Shown: one piece after another, positions 11,623-19,134 of the stretch
Layout: each line of letters begins with the position of its first letter
Numbering within the stretch: position 1 is the stretch's first letter
Assembly: GCF_900115085.1 (NCBI RefSeq)
Contig: NZ_FOVF01000003.1
Location: forward strand, 124,001-188,000
Length of the DNA: 64,000 nt
DNA from: Dokdonella immobilis
GTDB taxonomy: Bacteria; Pseudomonadota; Gammaproteobacteria; Xanthomonadales; Rhodanobacteraceae
Reading direction: 5' to 3'
Notes under the pieces: generated by a model
Told to the model about the DNA's origin: nothing
What the model saw: the letters and a program-made list of their open reading frames with translations, nothing else
Databases searched by the model: none
Position numbers and translations under genes: made by a program

Positions 11623-12051
11623 CTACTCGCTCGATTCGAGCATCTGGCGCGCCTCACGCTTGCCGATCGAACGAACCGCAGCGAGCTTCTCAAGCTGGGC
11701 CCGCCGTGGCACGGTCTTTCCTGCCTGCCAGTTGTAGATGCTCTGCGGGCTTACGCCCAGCAGCGTTGCGAATTCCTCGATCGAGACGCCCAGGCGCTTG
11801 CGTAGCGAACCCAGTCCCTTGGCGACGAACCGCAGCTTCGGCCCATTGTCCATGGGCTCCTCTTCGCTCGGAGCTGTTCCCTTGCGCAACCGGGCATTTT
11901 CCCGCTCCAGTTGGGCAAGCCGACGCTTCAGGTCGGCGATGTCACGGCGGTGGGTGGCCGAAGCGCTCCGGATCGGCTCAAGTTGAACGCGCAATTCCTT
12001 GCGGCAAAGGCGCGTGATCTCGTCTTTCAGAACTGAGGCAATGTTTGGCAA
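11623..12051 (-). CDS. XRE-type helix-turn-helix regulator with N-terminal coiled coil
   Basis: A 142-residue protein. Residues 1-60 are rich in Arg, Lys and Glu with a heptad-like pattern (DIADLKRRLAQLERENARLR), suggesting a dimerising coiled coil. Residues 75-125 form an XRE DNA-binding domain (LGVSIEEFATLLGVSPQSIY, then NWQAGKTVPR). This family is common in Proteobacteria, but targets are unknown. The TTG start at 12051 is chosen because AAGGAG (12059-12064) lies seven bases upstream. An ATG-initiated frame to 12090 would place that site inside the gene. A palindromic operator-like sequence lies 130 bases beyond its 3' end, and autoregulation there is possible but unproven. Confidence 0.82.
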   Translation of the reverse strand: MPNIASVLKDEITRLCRKELRVQLEPIRSASATHRRDIADLKRRLAQLERENARLRKGTAPSEEEPMDNGPKLRFVAKGLGSLRKRLGVSIEEFATLLGVSPQSIYNWQAGKTVPRRAQLEKLAAVRSIGKREARQMLESSE

Positions 12052-12313
12052 GCATTCGCTCCTTGGCAGGGTTCGAGCCGAGTTTAGCAACGATGCGGGT
12101 CAGTTCCACCCAGCAAGTCCCGAACTGGAACGTCCTGTATGGGACGCGGCATGGCGGCGCACCCGAATTATCGACCGCGGAACACGTCGCCTTTGACGTT
12201 CGGAGGCCTTCACTTGGACCTTCGCCCGCCACCCAGGGTCATGGCAAATGCTAACGCTGCAATTGCCGCAAGTGTTTGATATCCAGTTGATTCCGGCGGA
12301 CACCGGACGCTTC

Positions 12314-12751
12314 CTAGCGATACACGAGCACCGGAATCTTGCTGTGGGTAAGAACTTTCTGGGTTTCGCTGCCGAGCAGCAGCCCCTGAATGCCCTTGCG
12401 GCCATGGGAAGCCATGAGGATGAGATCACAGCCATTTCGTTCGGCTGCGTCGATGATTCCGCGGTACGGATGCTCATTGGCGCTGGATTCAACATGGCAC
12501 TCGACACCCGCAAGTTTCGCCCGGTGGCGCACTTCGTCGAGCGCCTTGGTGGTGCGAAGTCTCGCCTGGGCCGCGTAGTGCTCACGAGTCACTTCGAGCA
12601 TTTCGGCGCGATGGGCGATCGCGGCGAAATCCTGTGTCGCGTGGTAGCCGGTGATCCTGGCTCCAATCTCGCCGGCCAGCTTGATCCCGTTTTCGATGGC
12701 CTGGAGGGAACGCTCCGATCCGTCGGTAGGCAAGAGGATGTGTCTGAACAT
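12314..12751 (-). CDS. Universal stress protein (UspA family)
   Basis: A 145-residue single-domain UspA protein. It begins MFRHILLPTDGSERS, with the conserved Asp of the ATP site, and ends with the nucleotide-binding signature GRKGIQGLLLGSETQKV, matching G-2x-G-9x-G(S/T). Such proteins help cells survive energy limitation, stasis or oxygen loss. A GGAG stands nine bases before the ATG at 12751. A longer frame to 12922 passes through the promoter and is rejected. A perfect FNR-type box lies 68 bases upstream, so induction at low oxygen is likely. It is followed at its 3' side by the XRE gene on the same strand after 262 bases that include a weak TCCGG/CCGGA hairpin near 12291-12306. Confidence 0.93.
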   Translation of the reverse strand: MFRHILLPTDGSERSLQAIENGIKLAGEIGARITGYHATQDFAAIAHRAEMLEVTREHYAAQARLRTTKALDEVRHRAKLAGVECHVESSANEHPYRGIIDAAERNGCDLILMASHGRKGIQGLLLGSETQKVLTHSKIPVLVYR

Positions 12752-12791
12752 GTGCACAGACTCCAGGAAAACGGCGGATTCCGTCGAGACC

Positions 12792-12832
12792 AGTCTATTG
12801 ATCGGAGCATCGCGCGCCTTGATGGAGATCAA
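12792..12832 (-). promoter_or_regulatory. FNR/ANR-type box and -10 of the usp gene
   Basis: TTGATGGAGATCAA at 12819-12832 is a perfect TTGAT-N4-ATCAA site. On the minus strand TAGACT at 12797-12792 matches the -10 consensus at four of six positions. A start near 12785 would centre the box close to -41, the class II activation position for FNR. Both elements lie 40-80 bases upstream of the usp ATG. Confidence 0.65.
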
Positions 12833-13819
12833 TCGTTTCGTCAGACCCTCCCCGGCATGGCAACTGGAATCTGCTGCCAGAATCGAAAGACTGGGCGGGC
12901 TGTTCGGAATTCCAACGGGCATTCCGCGGACGAATTCTCATCGCCGCGAAGCGGGATTGCGATTCTGTGACGCAGTTGGCATGGATCTGGCATTATCCGC
13001 ATGCGAGGCCCACGGCCAATCTCGTCTGCAGGAAGGTCACTGGGGACTTCCTGAGGAAAGAGACGCCCCGCCATGGGCTCACCGATTCGAAACGACTGTC
13101 TGGCGATGGATTCGCTGCACGGGGGACCAAGATGACGGCCGGAGTGCCGGCGTCTTGGGTGTCTTCCAGCGATATGTATGCGCCGAGTGTCGGAATTGCG
13201 CATGAAGCGTCAGTCCATTTCGTCAACGCAGAGAGAAACCACGTCACGCGTAGCTTTTTGCCGTTCGCGGCACGCGCCTCGGTGCCTCGCTTGTCATTGC
13301 CGCCGGCGGCTTGCTCGGCGCAAATTTCGCCAGGGAGGGTCTGAACAACGGGCACAACCTTCACGACACCTGCCTGCTTGCAGATCGCGGCGCGCCGACG
13401 CAGACAGGCCGGCCGTCTTTCAAGGCGGCGCAACAAGGAACTGCGCGCAGGCCGGCGCCGCCCAAGCAATTGATTCAATCGACCAAGGGTGGCGTTCAGA
13501 AGGCTCGCCACACGCACCGCACGGCTCGTCAAGGCAACCAGCCTTCACGTCGCCACGCAGCACCTGTGGCGAGCCTTCTGAACGCCATGACGATTGCGCC
13601 AGTTGGTCAGTCTCTCCCTAGCACCCAGAATACGATGGTCGACCTCGATGTCGGTCCCAGTCCGATTGCCCTGCCCTACCATTTTCTGGTAACTGCGCGG
13701 CGCGGTGGCGTGGGGCTCAACTTCGATCTGCGCAATGCAACTGCGGCCGGCCTCTGTTCATCCAGCGCGGCCGGGCGTCCGCCCCGGCAGGCGCTGGCCG
13801 GATCAGTCCACCTGACCGC
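12833..13819. other. Gene-poor accessory stretch of about 1 kb
   Basis: No open frame on either strand here has a recognisable domain, a convincing start or the codon pattern of the neighbours. Frames of 120-250 codons exist on both strands but read as Arg/Pro/Ala-rich shadow sequence. One plus-strand stretch at 13270-13390 reads LGASLVIAAGGLLGANFAR after an in-frame stop and could be a decayed membrane-protein fragment. The only clear structure is the inverted repeat at 13490-13587. Confidence 0.6.
13490..13587. repeat. 23-bp perfect inverted repeat with 52-base loop
   Basis: The arm at 13490-13512 (TGGCGTTCAGAAGGCTCGCC plus ACA) is the exact reverse complement of 13565-13587. The 52-base centre is GC-rich and has no gene. 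A stem of this length would be very stable in single-stranded DNA or RNA. Possible explanations are a short non-autonomous element (MITE) with terminal inverted repeats, a remnant of a transposon, or a structured RNA. No target-site duplication is evident, and no run of T follows that would make it an intrinsic terminator. Confidence 0.85.
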
Positions 13820-14806
13820 TCATTCGTTGCCTGCGGACTGGCCGATTGGCTGGGATGACCAGTGGATGTGCACGATGCGCCAACCGGATTCGCCCTTCCT
13901 GAGCACCATGGTTTCGGTGCTGGCCAACTCGATCGGCTTCGCTGCGTCCATGGCACTGATCCGGGACTCGCTGCCGACCCAGGCGAGATCACCCACGGCG
14001 TCGCCCGACCGCGACAACAACTTGATGCTGGCCTGGCCAAGGAACTCCGCATCGGCGCCAAGATGATGTGCGGCATATTGCTCGCGTGAACGTTCCACGC
14101 CGCCGCTCTCGAAGATCTTCACGTCCGGATCGAGCAGGGCCACCGCCTCGTCCGTCTGGCCACTCGTCAAGGCCTTCTGGAACTGTTCGACGATCGCGGC
14201 CGGCTCGGTTCCGGCCATGTCATCCGCACCGGAATCCGGTTGCGCGGCGCTCGTCGACGCGCCATGTTCGTGCTCGTGGTGGTGACTGCTTTCGCCCGAT
14301 GTCATCGCGGCATACTCGGCCGGATCGATGTTCGGCAGCTTCCCCAGGAAAGCCACGATCGACCAGATGACCTCATCGTCGTGGCTCAGCCCCCAGGCCG
14401 GCATCGCCGAAGCCTTGATGCCGTGCTTGATGACCCAGAAGCGTTCTGCCGCCGCGGCCACAGGATCCGCGTGTCCCCCGCGGGCCAGGGACAGGTTCGG
14501 TGGCTGCGGGTACAGGCCCTTGCGCAGCTCGGTATCGTCCAGACCGGGCTTCAGGTGGCAGCCCGAACACATCTCCTCGTACTCGGCACCGCCACGCGCA
14601 ATCATCGCCGGATCATCGAGCGGCGGCACCGCAATGCGCGCACTGGCCTGCTCGATGGATCGCTCGCGCAGCGTCTCGAGCAACAGGGCGGTAATCCGGG
14701 CATGCGGAACATCGGCACCGATCGGGTAGATTCCCGAATAGATGAACCCGAGCAGCGCGAGGGCCGCGATGATGGCCAGGGCGAACAGGATCCTGATGGT
14801 TTTCAT
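13820..14806 (-). CDS. Membrane-anchored cytochrome c fused to an NTF2/SnoaL-like domain
   Basis: A 328-residue protein. Residues 5-25 are hydrophobic and form an anchor or signal peptide. A single c-type haem site is C80-S-G-C-H84, with a probable Met ligand in IKASAMPAWG near residue 135. A His-rich linker (SSHHHEHEHG) follows at about 175. The last 120 residues (PAAIVEQFQKALTSGQTDEA to GGWRIVHIHW-like end) resemble the NTF2/SnoaL/DUF4440 fold, which usually binds small ligands. The gene begins three bases after the multicopper oxidase stop, so they are co-transcribed. I infer a periplasmic electron carrier serving the copper operon. The C-terminal fusion is unusual and its role is unknown. 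Confidence 0.87.
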   Translation of the reverse strand: MKTIRILFALAIIAALALLGFIYSGIYPIGADVPHARITALLLETLRERSIEQASARIAVPPLDDPAMIARGGAEYEEMCSGCHLKPGLDDTELRKGLYPQPPNLSLARGGHADPVAAAAERFWVIKHGIKASAMPAWGLSHDDEVIWSIVAFLGKLPNIDPAEYAAMTSGESSHHHEHEHGASTSAAQPDSGADDMAGTEPAAIVEQFQKALTSGQTDEAVALLDPDVKIFESGGVERSREQYAAHHLGADAEFLGQASIKLLSRSGDAVGDLAWVGSESRISAMDAAKPIELASTETMVLRKGESGWRIVHIHWSSQPIGQSAGNE

Positions 14807-14809
14807 CGG

Positions 14810-16231
14810 CTACTTTCCCGGTTTCATTCCGTGCTGCGAATGGTCCATCGGATCCGCCGGCCGGGTATCGTCAGCCCCCGGCAAATCCAGGCTGAAACCC
14901 GGATTGCGCCGATGCGGCTGGCCGAAGCCAGGATCCGTGCTGACTCGACGGGCCCGCTTGTCTTCCGGGTAACGGTACCAGCCCGGGTCGCGATAGTCGC
15001 CGGGGGCGAGATCGTCGCGGACCTTCAGCACCGTGAACATGCCGCCCATCTCGATGTTTCCGAACGGCCCCTGGCCGCTCATCATCGGCAAGGTATTGGC
15101 CGGGCCGGACATGCCCATGGCGACATGGTCGGCGTGCTCCGACATGCCGTTCCTGCCCATCGCCATATAGCCCGGCAGCAGCTTTCTGATCTCCGCTTCG
15201 ACGCCGGACTGGTCGACGCCGGTGGGATTCGGAACGCCGTGCCCCATCGGGCCCATCGTGTGATGCGCCATGTGGCAATGCAGGGCCCAGTCGCCCGGTT
15301 CCGAGGCGACGAACTCGAAGTCGCGCATCTGGCCGACCCCGACGATCTCGGTGACTTCGCGTCGCCACTGCGAACGCGGCCAGCGTCCGCCATCCGAACC
15401 GGTCACCCAGAACGGATTGCTGTGCAGGTGGATCGGATGGTTCCACATCGACAGGTTGCCGATGCGAATGCGCAGGCGCTCACCGGTGCGCATGACGAGG
15501 TGCTCGATGGCCGGAAAGGTCTTCGAATTGAAGGTCCACAGGTCGAAGTCAACCATGATGCTCGGATCGGGCCGGTAGGTGCCCGGGTGCAGTGCCCAGT
15601 TGTGCAGCAGGAAGCAGTAGTCGCGATCGATCGGCACCTCCTCGCCGTCTTTCGGATGGATGATGAACATGCCCATCATGCCGAAAGCCATCTGCGTCAT
15701 CTCGTCGGCATGCGGGTGGTACATGTGCGTGCCGTGCTGCTTCAGGGTGAATTCGTAGACATAGGTCTCGCCCGGTTCGATCGCCGGCTGGTTCAGTCCG
15801 CTGATGCCATCGAAACCGTTCGGCAGGTCGATGCCGTGCCAGTGCACCGAGGTGGCCTCGGGGAGGTGATTGGTCACGAAGATCCGCACGCGGTCGCCTT
15901 CGACGGCTTCCAGCGTCGGGCCCGGCGTGGTGCCGTTGTAGCCCCAGCACTTCGCCCGCGAACCAGGCGCGAACTCATGGACGATTTCTTCGGCCACCAG
16001 ATGGAACTCCTTGACCCCGCCGTTCATGTGGTGCGGAAGGGTCCACCCATTGAGCGTGCGTACCGGACGATAGCCCTGCCCGGCGGTCCGTGCGGAGTGC
16101 GATCCGGTCGAGGGGCCGGTATCGATGGCCTGGTTCGGAAGCCGGGCGAGTGCGGGCCGGGCCGCGCCGGCGGCGAGCAGGCCGGCACCGCCGATGCCCA
16201 TGAGCTGCAGGAGATTTCGTCGCGTCGTCAT
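14810..16231 (-). CDS. Tat-exported multicopper oxidase of a copper-resistance operon
   Basis: A 473-residue periplasmic oxidase. The N-terminus TTRRNLLQLMGIGGAGLLAA is a twin-arginine signal. All four copper-ligand motifs are present: HWHG, HMYHPHAD, HPIHLHS and HCHMAHHTMG, giving one type 1 copper with a Met in the axial position and the trinuclear centre. Family members oxidise Cu(I) to less toxic Cu(II) or oxidise catechols. The C-terminal 120 residues hold MSGPANTLPMMSGQG and end in a Met/His cluster (MDHSQHGMKPGK) that may bind copper. Its ATG overlaps the stop of the upstream efflux gene by four bases (ATGA), and the cytochrome c gene follows after three bases. It may pass electrons to or from that cytochrome. 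Confidence 0.93.
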   Translation of the reverse strand: MTTRRNLLQLMGIGGAGLLAAGAARPALARLPNQAIDTGPSTGSHSARTAGQGYRPVRTLNGWTLPHHMNGGVKEFHLVAEEIVHEFAPGSRAKCWGYNGTTPGPTLEAVEGDRVRIFVTNHLPEATSVHWHGIDLPNGFDGISGLNQPAIEPGETYVYEFTLKQHGTHMYHPHADEMTQMAFGMMGMFIIHPKDGEEVPIDRDYCFLLHNWALHPGTYRPDPSIMVDFDLWTFNSKTFPAIEHLVMRTGERLRIRIGNLSMWNHPIHLHSNPFWVTGSDGGRWPRSQWRREVTEIVGVGQMRDFEFVASEPGDWALHCHMAHHTMGPMGHGVPNPTGVDQSGVEAEIRKLLPGYMAMGRNGMSEHADHVAMGMSGPANTLPMMSGQGPFGNIEMGGMFTVLKVRDDLAPGDYRDPGWYRYPEDKRARRVSTDPGFGQPHRRNPGFSLDLPGADDTRPADPMDHSQHGMKPGK

Positions 16232-17907
16232 TTCGAGCCCTCATATCCATCGTGCATTGCGTCGCTGGTGTCCTGTGCTTTTTCGTGACGCTCCTTTGCG
16301 CCATGCGTGCCGGTCGGCGCAGGTCCGATCGGCGGCGAGCCATGGCCGGAATGATCCATGGTCCTGCCCTCGCCGCCTGCCGGTGCCTGATCGTCCGCGG
16401 GCCCGGCTTCCATCGCCGGCACGCCATGTCCCGAGTGATCCATGCCCGGCATGGCGTCCGCCGAACCGCCATGGTGCATGTGCTCCGGGGCGGAAACTTC
16501 GGTCGGCGCGAGCAGCGCCTCGACGTCTATCACGCGGGTACTGATCGAGGCGTCACTCGGCAGGACCGTGCCGACCGCACGGCCGAGCTCGGTGCGGGCC
16601 ACCCAGTAGTCACGCACGGCATCGAGGTAGGCTGCATAGGCATCGAATTCCTGCTGCCGGGACAGCAACAGGTCGAATGCGCCAGAGAGCATGAAGTCGG
16701 TTCGTTCCTGCTGTCGCGCGACGATGGCTTCGCGCTGCGGGACCAGGGCGGACCGGTAGTCCTCGACAATGCTGCGCATGGCCGCCACGCGATCGCGTCC
16801 GAGCACCACGTCGTTGTCGATCTGCAATTCGAGCCGGGCCAGGTTGGCCCGGCCGATCTCGAGCTGCGCTTGGGCGCGCGCAATCGCCGCCTGTCCCTGG
16901 TTGAACAGCGGAATGGCCAGGGCCAGGCTGGGTCCGCTCAACTTGCCGCCATCTGGCTCGCGCTCGCGTTCGACGCCGAGGTCGATGTTGCCGATCAGGC
17001 GCCAGCGTCGGACCACGCCGAGGGCCTCGCCAAGCTGGTCCACTTCGCGGCGCGCGGCAAGCAGGTCGAGACGATTCTCGCGAGCCAGCGCACGCAGCGT
17101 TTCGAGCTCATCTTCAGTCTCGGCGGGCGCCGCCAGCGGGACATCGAGCTGCCAGCGGCCAGCCATGTCCCCGTTGAGGCCCATTCGGGCATTCAGTGCC
17201 AGCCGCGCACGCGTGGACTCCGCTCTGGCCATGCTTGCTGCGATACGCGCCTGGCTAGCCGAGGCCTGTTCCAGCTTCAGGGCCAGCGCACTGATGTTGC
17301 CCGCTTCGTAGTAGCGCTGGGCCAGATCGGAAGAGGCCGCGGCCGCTCTCGAAACCGCATCGCGCATGGCCGCCACCTGTCGTGCCCCCGCCGCCTCGTA
17401 CCAGGCCCGCGCGACATCGGCGCAGAGCGTGACGATTTCCGCGGCGATCAACTGCTGGGCCCGCTCATACTCGCCTTCGGCGAAGCGGCGCTTCGACGAC
17501 AGCAAGAGCAGGTCGGACAATGGCAGGCTCAGGCCCATCGTGATCTTCGAAGGCCCGCCGTCGCGCAAGGCCGAAGCCGAAAAGCCGGGATTGCCGATCC
17601 TGCTTGCCTCGACGACGTCGGCCTGGGCGATTCCCAGCTTGGCGAAGCTGGCGGCGAGGTCAGGGTTCTTGAGCAACGCGACCTTTTGCGCGGAGACCGG
17701 CGTCAGAGGGGCCGCGAGCAGCTCGTTCACGCGTGATTCGATGGCCGCGGGGACTTGCGGCGCTTGCGACCAGAAACCGGCATCCGGCACGCGTTGTCCG
17801 ACCAGGGCCTGGACCCGATCGGCGCCTTCGCGCCGCGACACCGAAGCGCAAGCCGCCAGCATGGTCATGAGGACCACCCCAAGCAGCCTCAGAAGGACTC
17901 GTTTCAT
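16228..17907 (-). CDS. TolC/CusC-type outer-membrane efflux lipoprotein with copper-binding tail
   Basis: A 559-residue outer-membrane channel of the RND/ABC efflux type. It has a lipoprotein signal with lipobox LAAC (MLAACAS) near residue 20 and two long helical repeats typical of the OEP family (IRL-like segments IVTLCADVARAWYEAAGARQ and its second copy QLEIGRANLARLELQIDND). After about residue 470 comes a tail rich in His, Met, Gly and Asp containing MDHSGHG twice, a motif typical of CopB-like copper proteins rather than of channels. The ATG at 17907 places the signal peptide at the N-terminus. A frame open to 18360 is a shadow over copL. No RND pump or adaptor gene is adjacent, so the inner partner must be elsewhere. 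Confidence 0.88.
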   Translation of the reverse strand: MKRVLLRLLGVVLMTMLAACASVSRREGADRVQALVGQRVPDAGFWSQAPQVPAAIESRVNELLAAPLTPVSAQKVALLKNPDLAASFAKLGIAQADVVEASRIGNPGFSASALRDGGPSKITMGLSLPLSDLLLLSSKRRFAEGEYERAQQLIAAEIVTLCADVARAWYEAAGARQVAAMRDAVSRAAAASSDLAQRYYEAGNISALALKLEQASASQARIAASMARAESTRARLALNARMGLNGDMAGRWQLDVPLAAPAETEDELETLRALARENRLDLLAARREVDQLGEALGVVRRWRLIGNIDLGVEREREPDGGKLSGPSLALAIPLFNQGQAAIARAQAQLEIGRANLARLELQIDNDVVLGRDRVAAMRSIVEDYRSALVPQREAIVARQQERTDFMLSGAFDLLLSRQQEFDAYAAYLDAVRDYWVARTELGRAVGTVLPSDASISTRVIDVEALLAPTEVSAPEHMHHGGSADAMPGMDHSGHGVPAMEAGPADDQAPAGGEGRTMDHSGHGSPPIGPAPTGTHGAKERHEKAQDTSDAMHDGYEGSK

Positions 17908-18028
17908 TTCATTTTCCGCTGACAGGCACGACTCGCGGACACGCGGATGTCGGCGTTCGAGATCGCGCAGTTGGAAGATGCGAGCCGCCAGGCTCGCGAC
18001 ACGGACGACAGCCGTCGTCGGACGGGAA

Positions 18029-18415
18029 TCAGCGGATGGGAGGGCGCTGCAGCACGCTGGAACGGGCAAGTGGGAAGCCCGGCTCATCGGCAGCCAGTCT
18101 GCGCACGGACAGCGTGTGCATGGCCGGTGCCAGCAGCGGCACGTCGAATACCGCCGAGACGATGCAGCCACAAAAGCACTGACCCTTTGCACAGCAAGCG
18201 CTGCGCTCGTCGTGGGTTCCAGCCGGCCGGCCAGCCTCCGGCTCGTCGGCCACGGAGCGCTCCGACATGTCTTCGTGGCAAGGTGAAACGGCGCCGGCCG
18301 CTGCTGCTGCACCGCCCGGCACGCCGGCGTGCGCCATCGCCGAACGCATGCCGGAGCCATTCAGGCAAAGCATCAGGGCCAGAAGGCAATTGAGGGCGGT
18401 ACGTGGCAAGGTCAA
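18029..18415 (-). CDS. CopL-like small copper-resistance protein
   Basis: A 128-residue exported protein. A hydrophobic N-terminus (LNCLLALMLCLNGSG, then MRSAMAHA) gives a signal peptide. The mature part has Cys/His clusters: PCHEDMSE and CCAKGQCFCGCIV. This resembles CopL, the first gene of copLAB loci in Xanthomonas, thought to be needed for copper-induced expression. Here it leads the minus-strand copper operon, 121 bases before the efflux gene. The TTG at 18415 is the only start that includes the whole signal peptide; its ribosome binding site is weak, so the start is uncertain. TTGAAA on the minus strand at 18468-18463 may belong to its promoter. Confidence 0.72.
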   Translation of the reverse strand: MTLPRTALNCLLALMLCLNGSGMRSAMAHAGVPGGAAAAAGAVSPCHEDMSERSVADEPEAGRPAGTHDERSACCAKGQCFCGCIVSAVFDVPLLAPAMHTLSVRRLAADEPGFPLARSSVLQRPPIR

Positions 18416-18542
18416 TCCGGACGGTCTCTGCGCTGAAATAGACTGCTCGTTGAAGCAAAAGTTTTCAAGGGAGGGTCTGATCTGGCAGCCCGCTATCGAC
18501 GCCAGGCCCGGCCGCGCTCCGCTATTCTTGATGGCCAGCGCC

Positions 18543-18548
18543 TACAAT
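18543..18548 (+). promoter_or_regulatory. Possible -10 element for yaeQ
   Basis: TACAAT matches the -10 consensus at five of six positions and lies 28 bases before the yaeQ ATG. No clear -35 hexamer stands at the right spacing, so an activator may be needed or the match is fortuitous. Confidence 0.3.
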
Positions 18549-18575
18549 GGCGGCTTTGTCCGACCAGGCCGAGCC

Positions 18576-19133
18576 ATGGCGCCCAATGCCACCATCTACA
18601 AGATCGAGCTGCAGCTCAGCGACATGGACCGCCATTACTATGCGACCCATGCATTGACCCTGGCCCGGCACCCCTCCGAGACCGATGAACGCATGATGGT
18701 GCGTCTGCTTGCCTTCGCCCTGTATGCCGACGAGCGCCTCGAGTTCGGCAAGGGCCTCAGCAACGACGAGGAGCCGGACCTCTGGCGCAAGGAGCTCGAC
18801 GGCGACATTGCGCTATGGATCGACCTCGGCCAGCCCGACCCGGTCCGGGTCCGCAAGGCCTGCGCCCGGGCGCGCAAGGTCATCGTGGTCAACTACGGCG
18901 GTCGCAGCGCCGACATCTGGTGGGAGAAATCGGCCGAGTCCCTGCAGCGCCTGAAGAACCTCGACGTGATCGACATCGCCAGCGAATCGGTCGACGCGCT
19001 GGCCGCGCTGTCGGAACGCGGGTTGCGCGTGCAATGCCTGATCCAGGACGGCCACGTGCAGATCCTGTCTGTCGATTCGGTGATCGGAATCGATCCGCGG
19101 CCGCGCATGACCTCGAATCCGCCGGGTCGCTGA
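18576..19133 (+). CDS. yaeQ: YaeQ family protein
   Basis: A 185-residue soluble protein, close to the 181 residues of E. coli YaeQ. The family has a restriction-nuclease-like PD-(D/E)XK fold; its cellular role is poorly defined, and early reports linked it to RfaH-dependent phenotypes. Recognisable segments are the start MAPNATIYKIELQLSDMDRH, then HPSETDERMMVRLLAFAL, the acidic GLSNDEEPDLW and the strand KVIVVNYGG. The ATG at 18576 matches the family start; the frame is open further upstream but that part has no similarity. The next gene starts two bases after its stop, indicating a shared transcript. Confidence 0.93.
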   Translation: MAPNATIYKIELQLSDMDRHYYATHALTLARHPSETDERMMVRLLAFALYADERLEFGKGLSNDEEPDLWRKELDGDIALWIDLGQPDPVRVRKACARARKVIVVNYGGRSADIWWEKSAESLQRLKNLDVIDIASESVDALAALSERGLRVQCLIQDGHVQILSVDSVIGIDPRPRMTSNPPGR

Positions 19134-19134
19134 T

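Noticed and set aside
11478-12017. Plus-strand frames after the orphan promoter, possibly a lost toxin gene
   Set aside because: Pro/Arg-rich sequence, no ribosome binding site, and antisense to the XRE gene for most of its length.
12276-12291. TTGAT-N6-TTGAT as a second FNR box
   Set aside because: The half-sites are direct, not inverted, and the spacing is wrong.
13490-13587. The inverted repeat as an integron attC site
   Set aside because: The ends lack the RYYYAAC and GTTRRRY core sites, and no integrase is nearby.
12993-14066. Frames of 179 and 251 codons on opposite strands in the gene-poor gap
   Set aside because: They overlap each other and the inverted repeat, lack starts with ribosome binding sites and show no domain.
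14240-16288. Plus-strand frame of 682 codons over the multicopper oxidase
   Set aside because: The oxidase on the minus strand has all copper motifs; this frame has none.
16228-18360. Long version of the efflux lipoprotein (710 residues)
   Set aside because: The added part covers copL in another frame and would bury the lipoprotein signal inside the protein.
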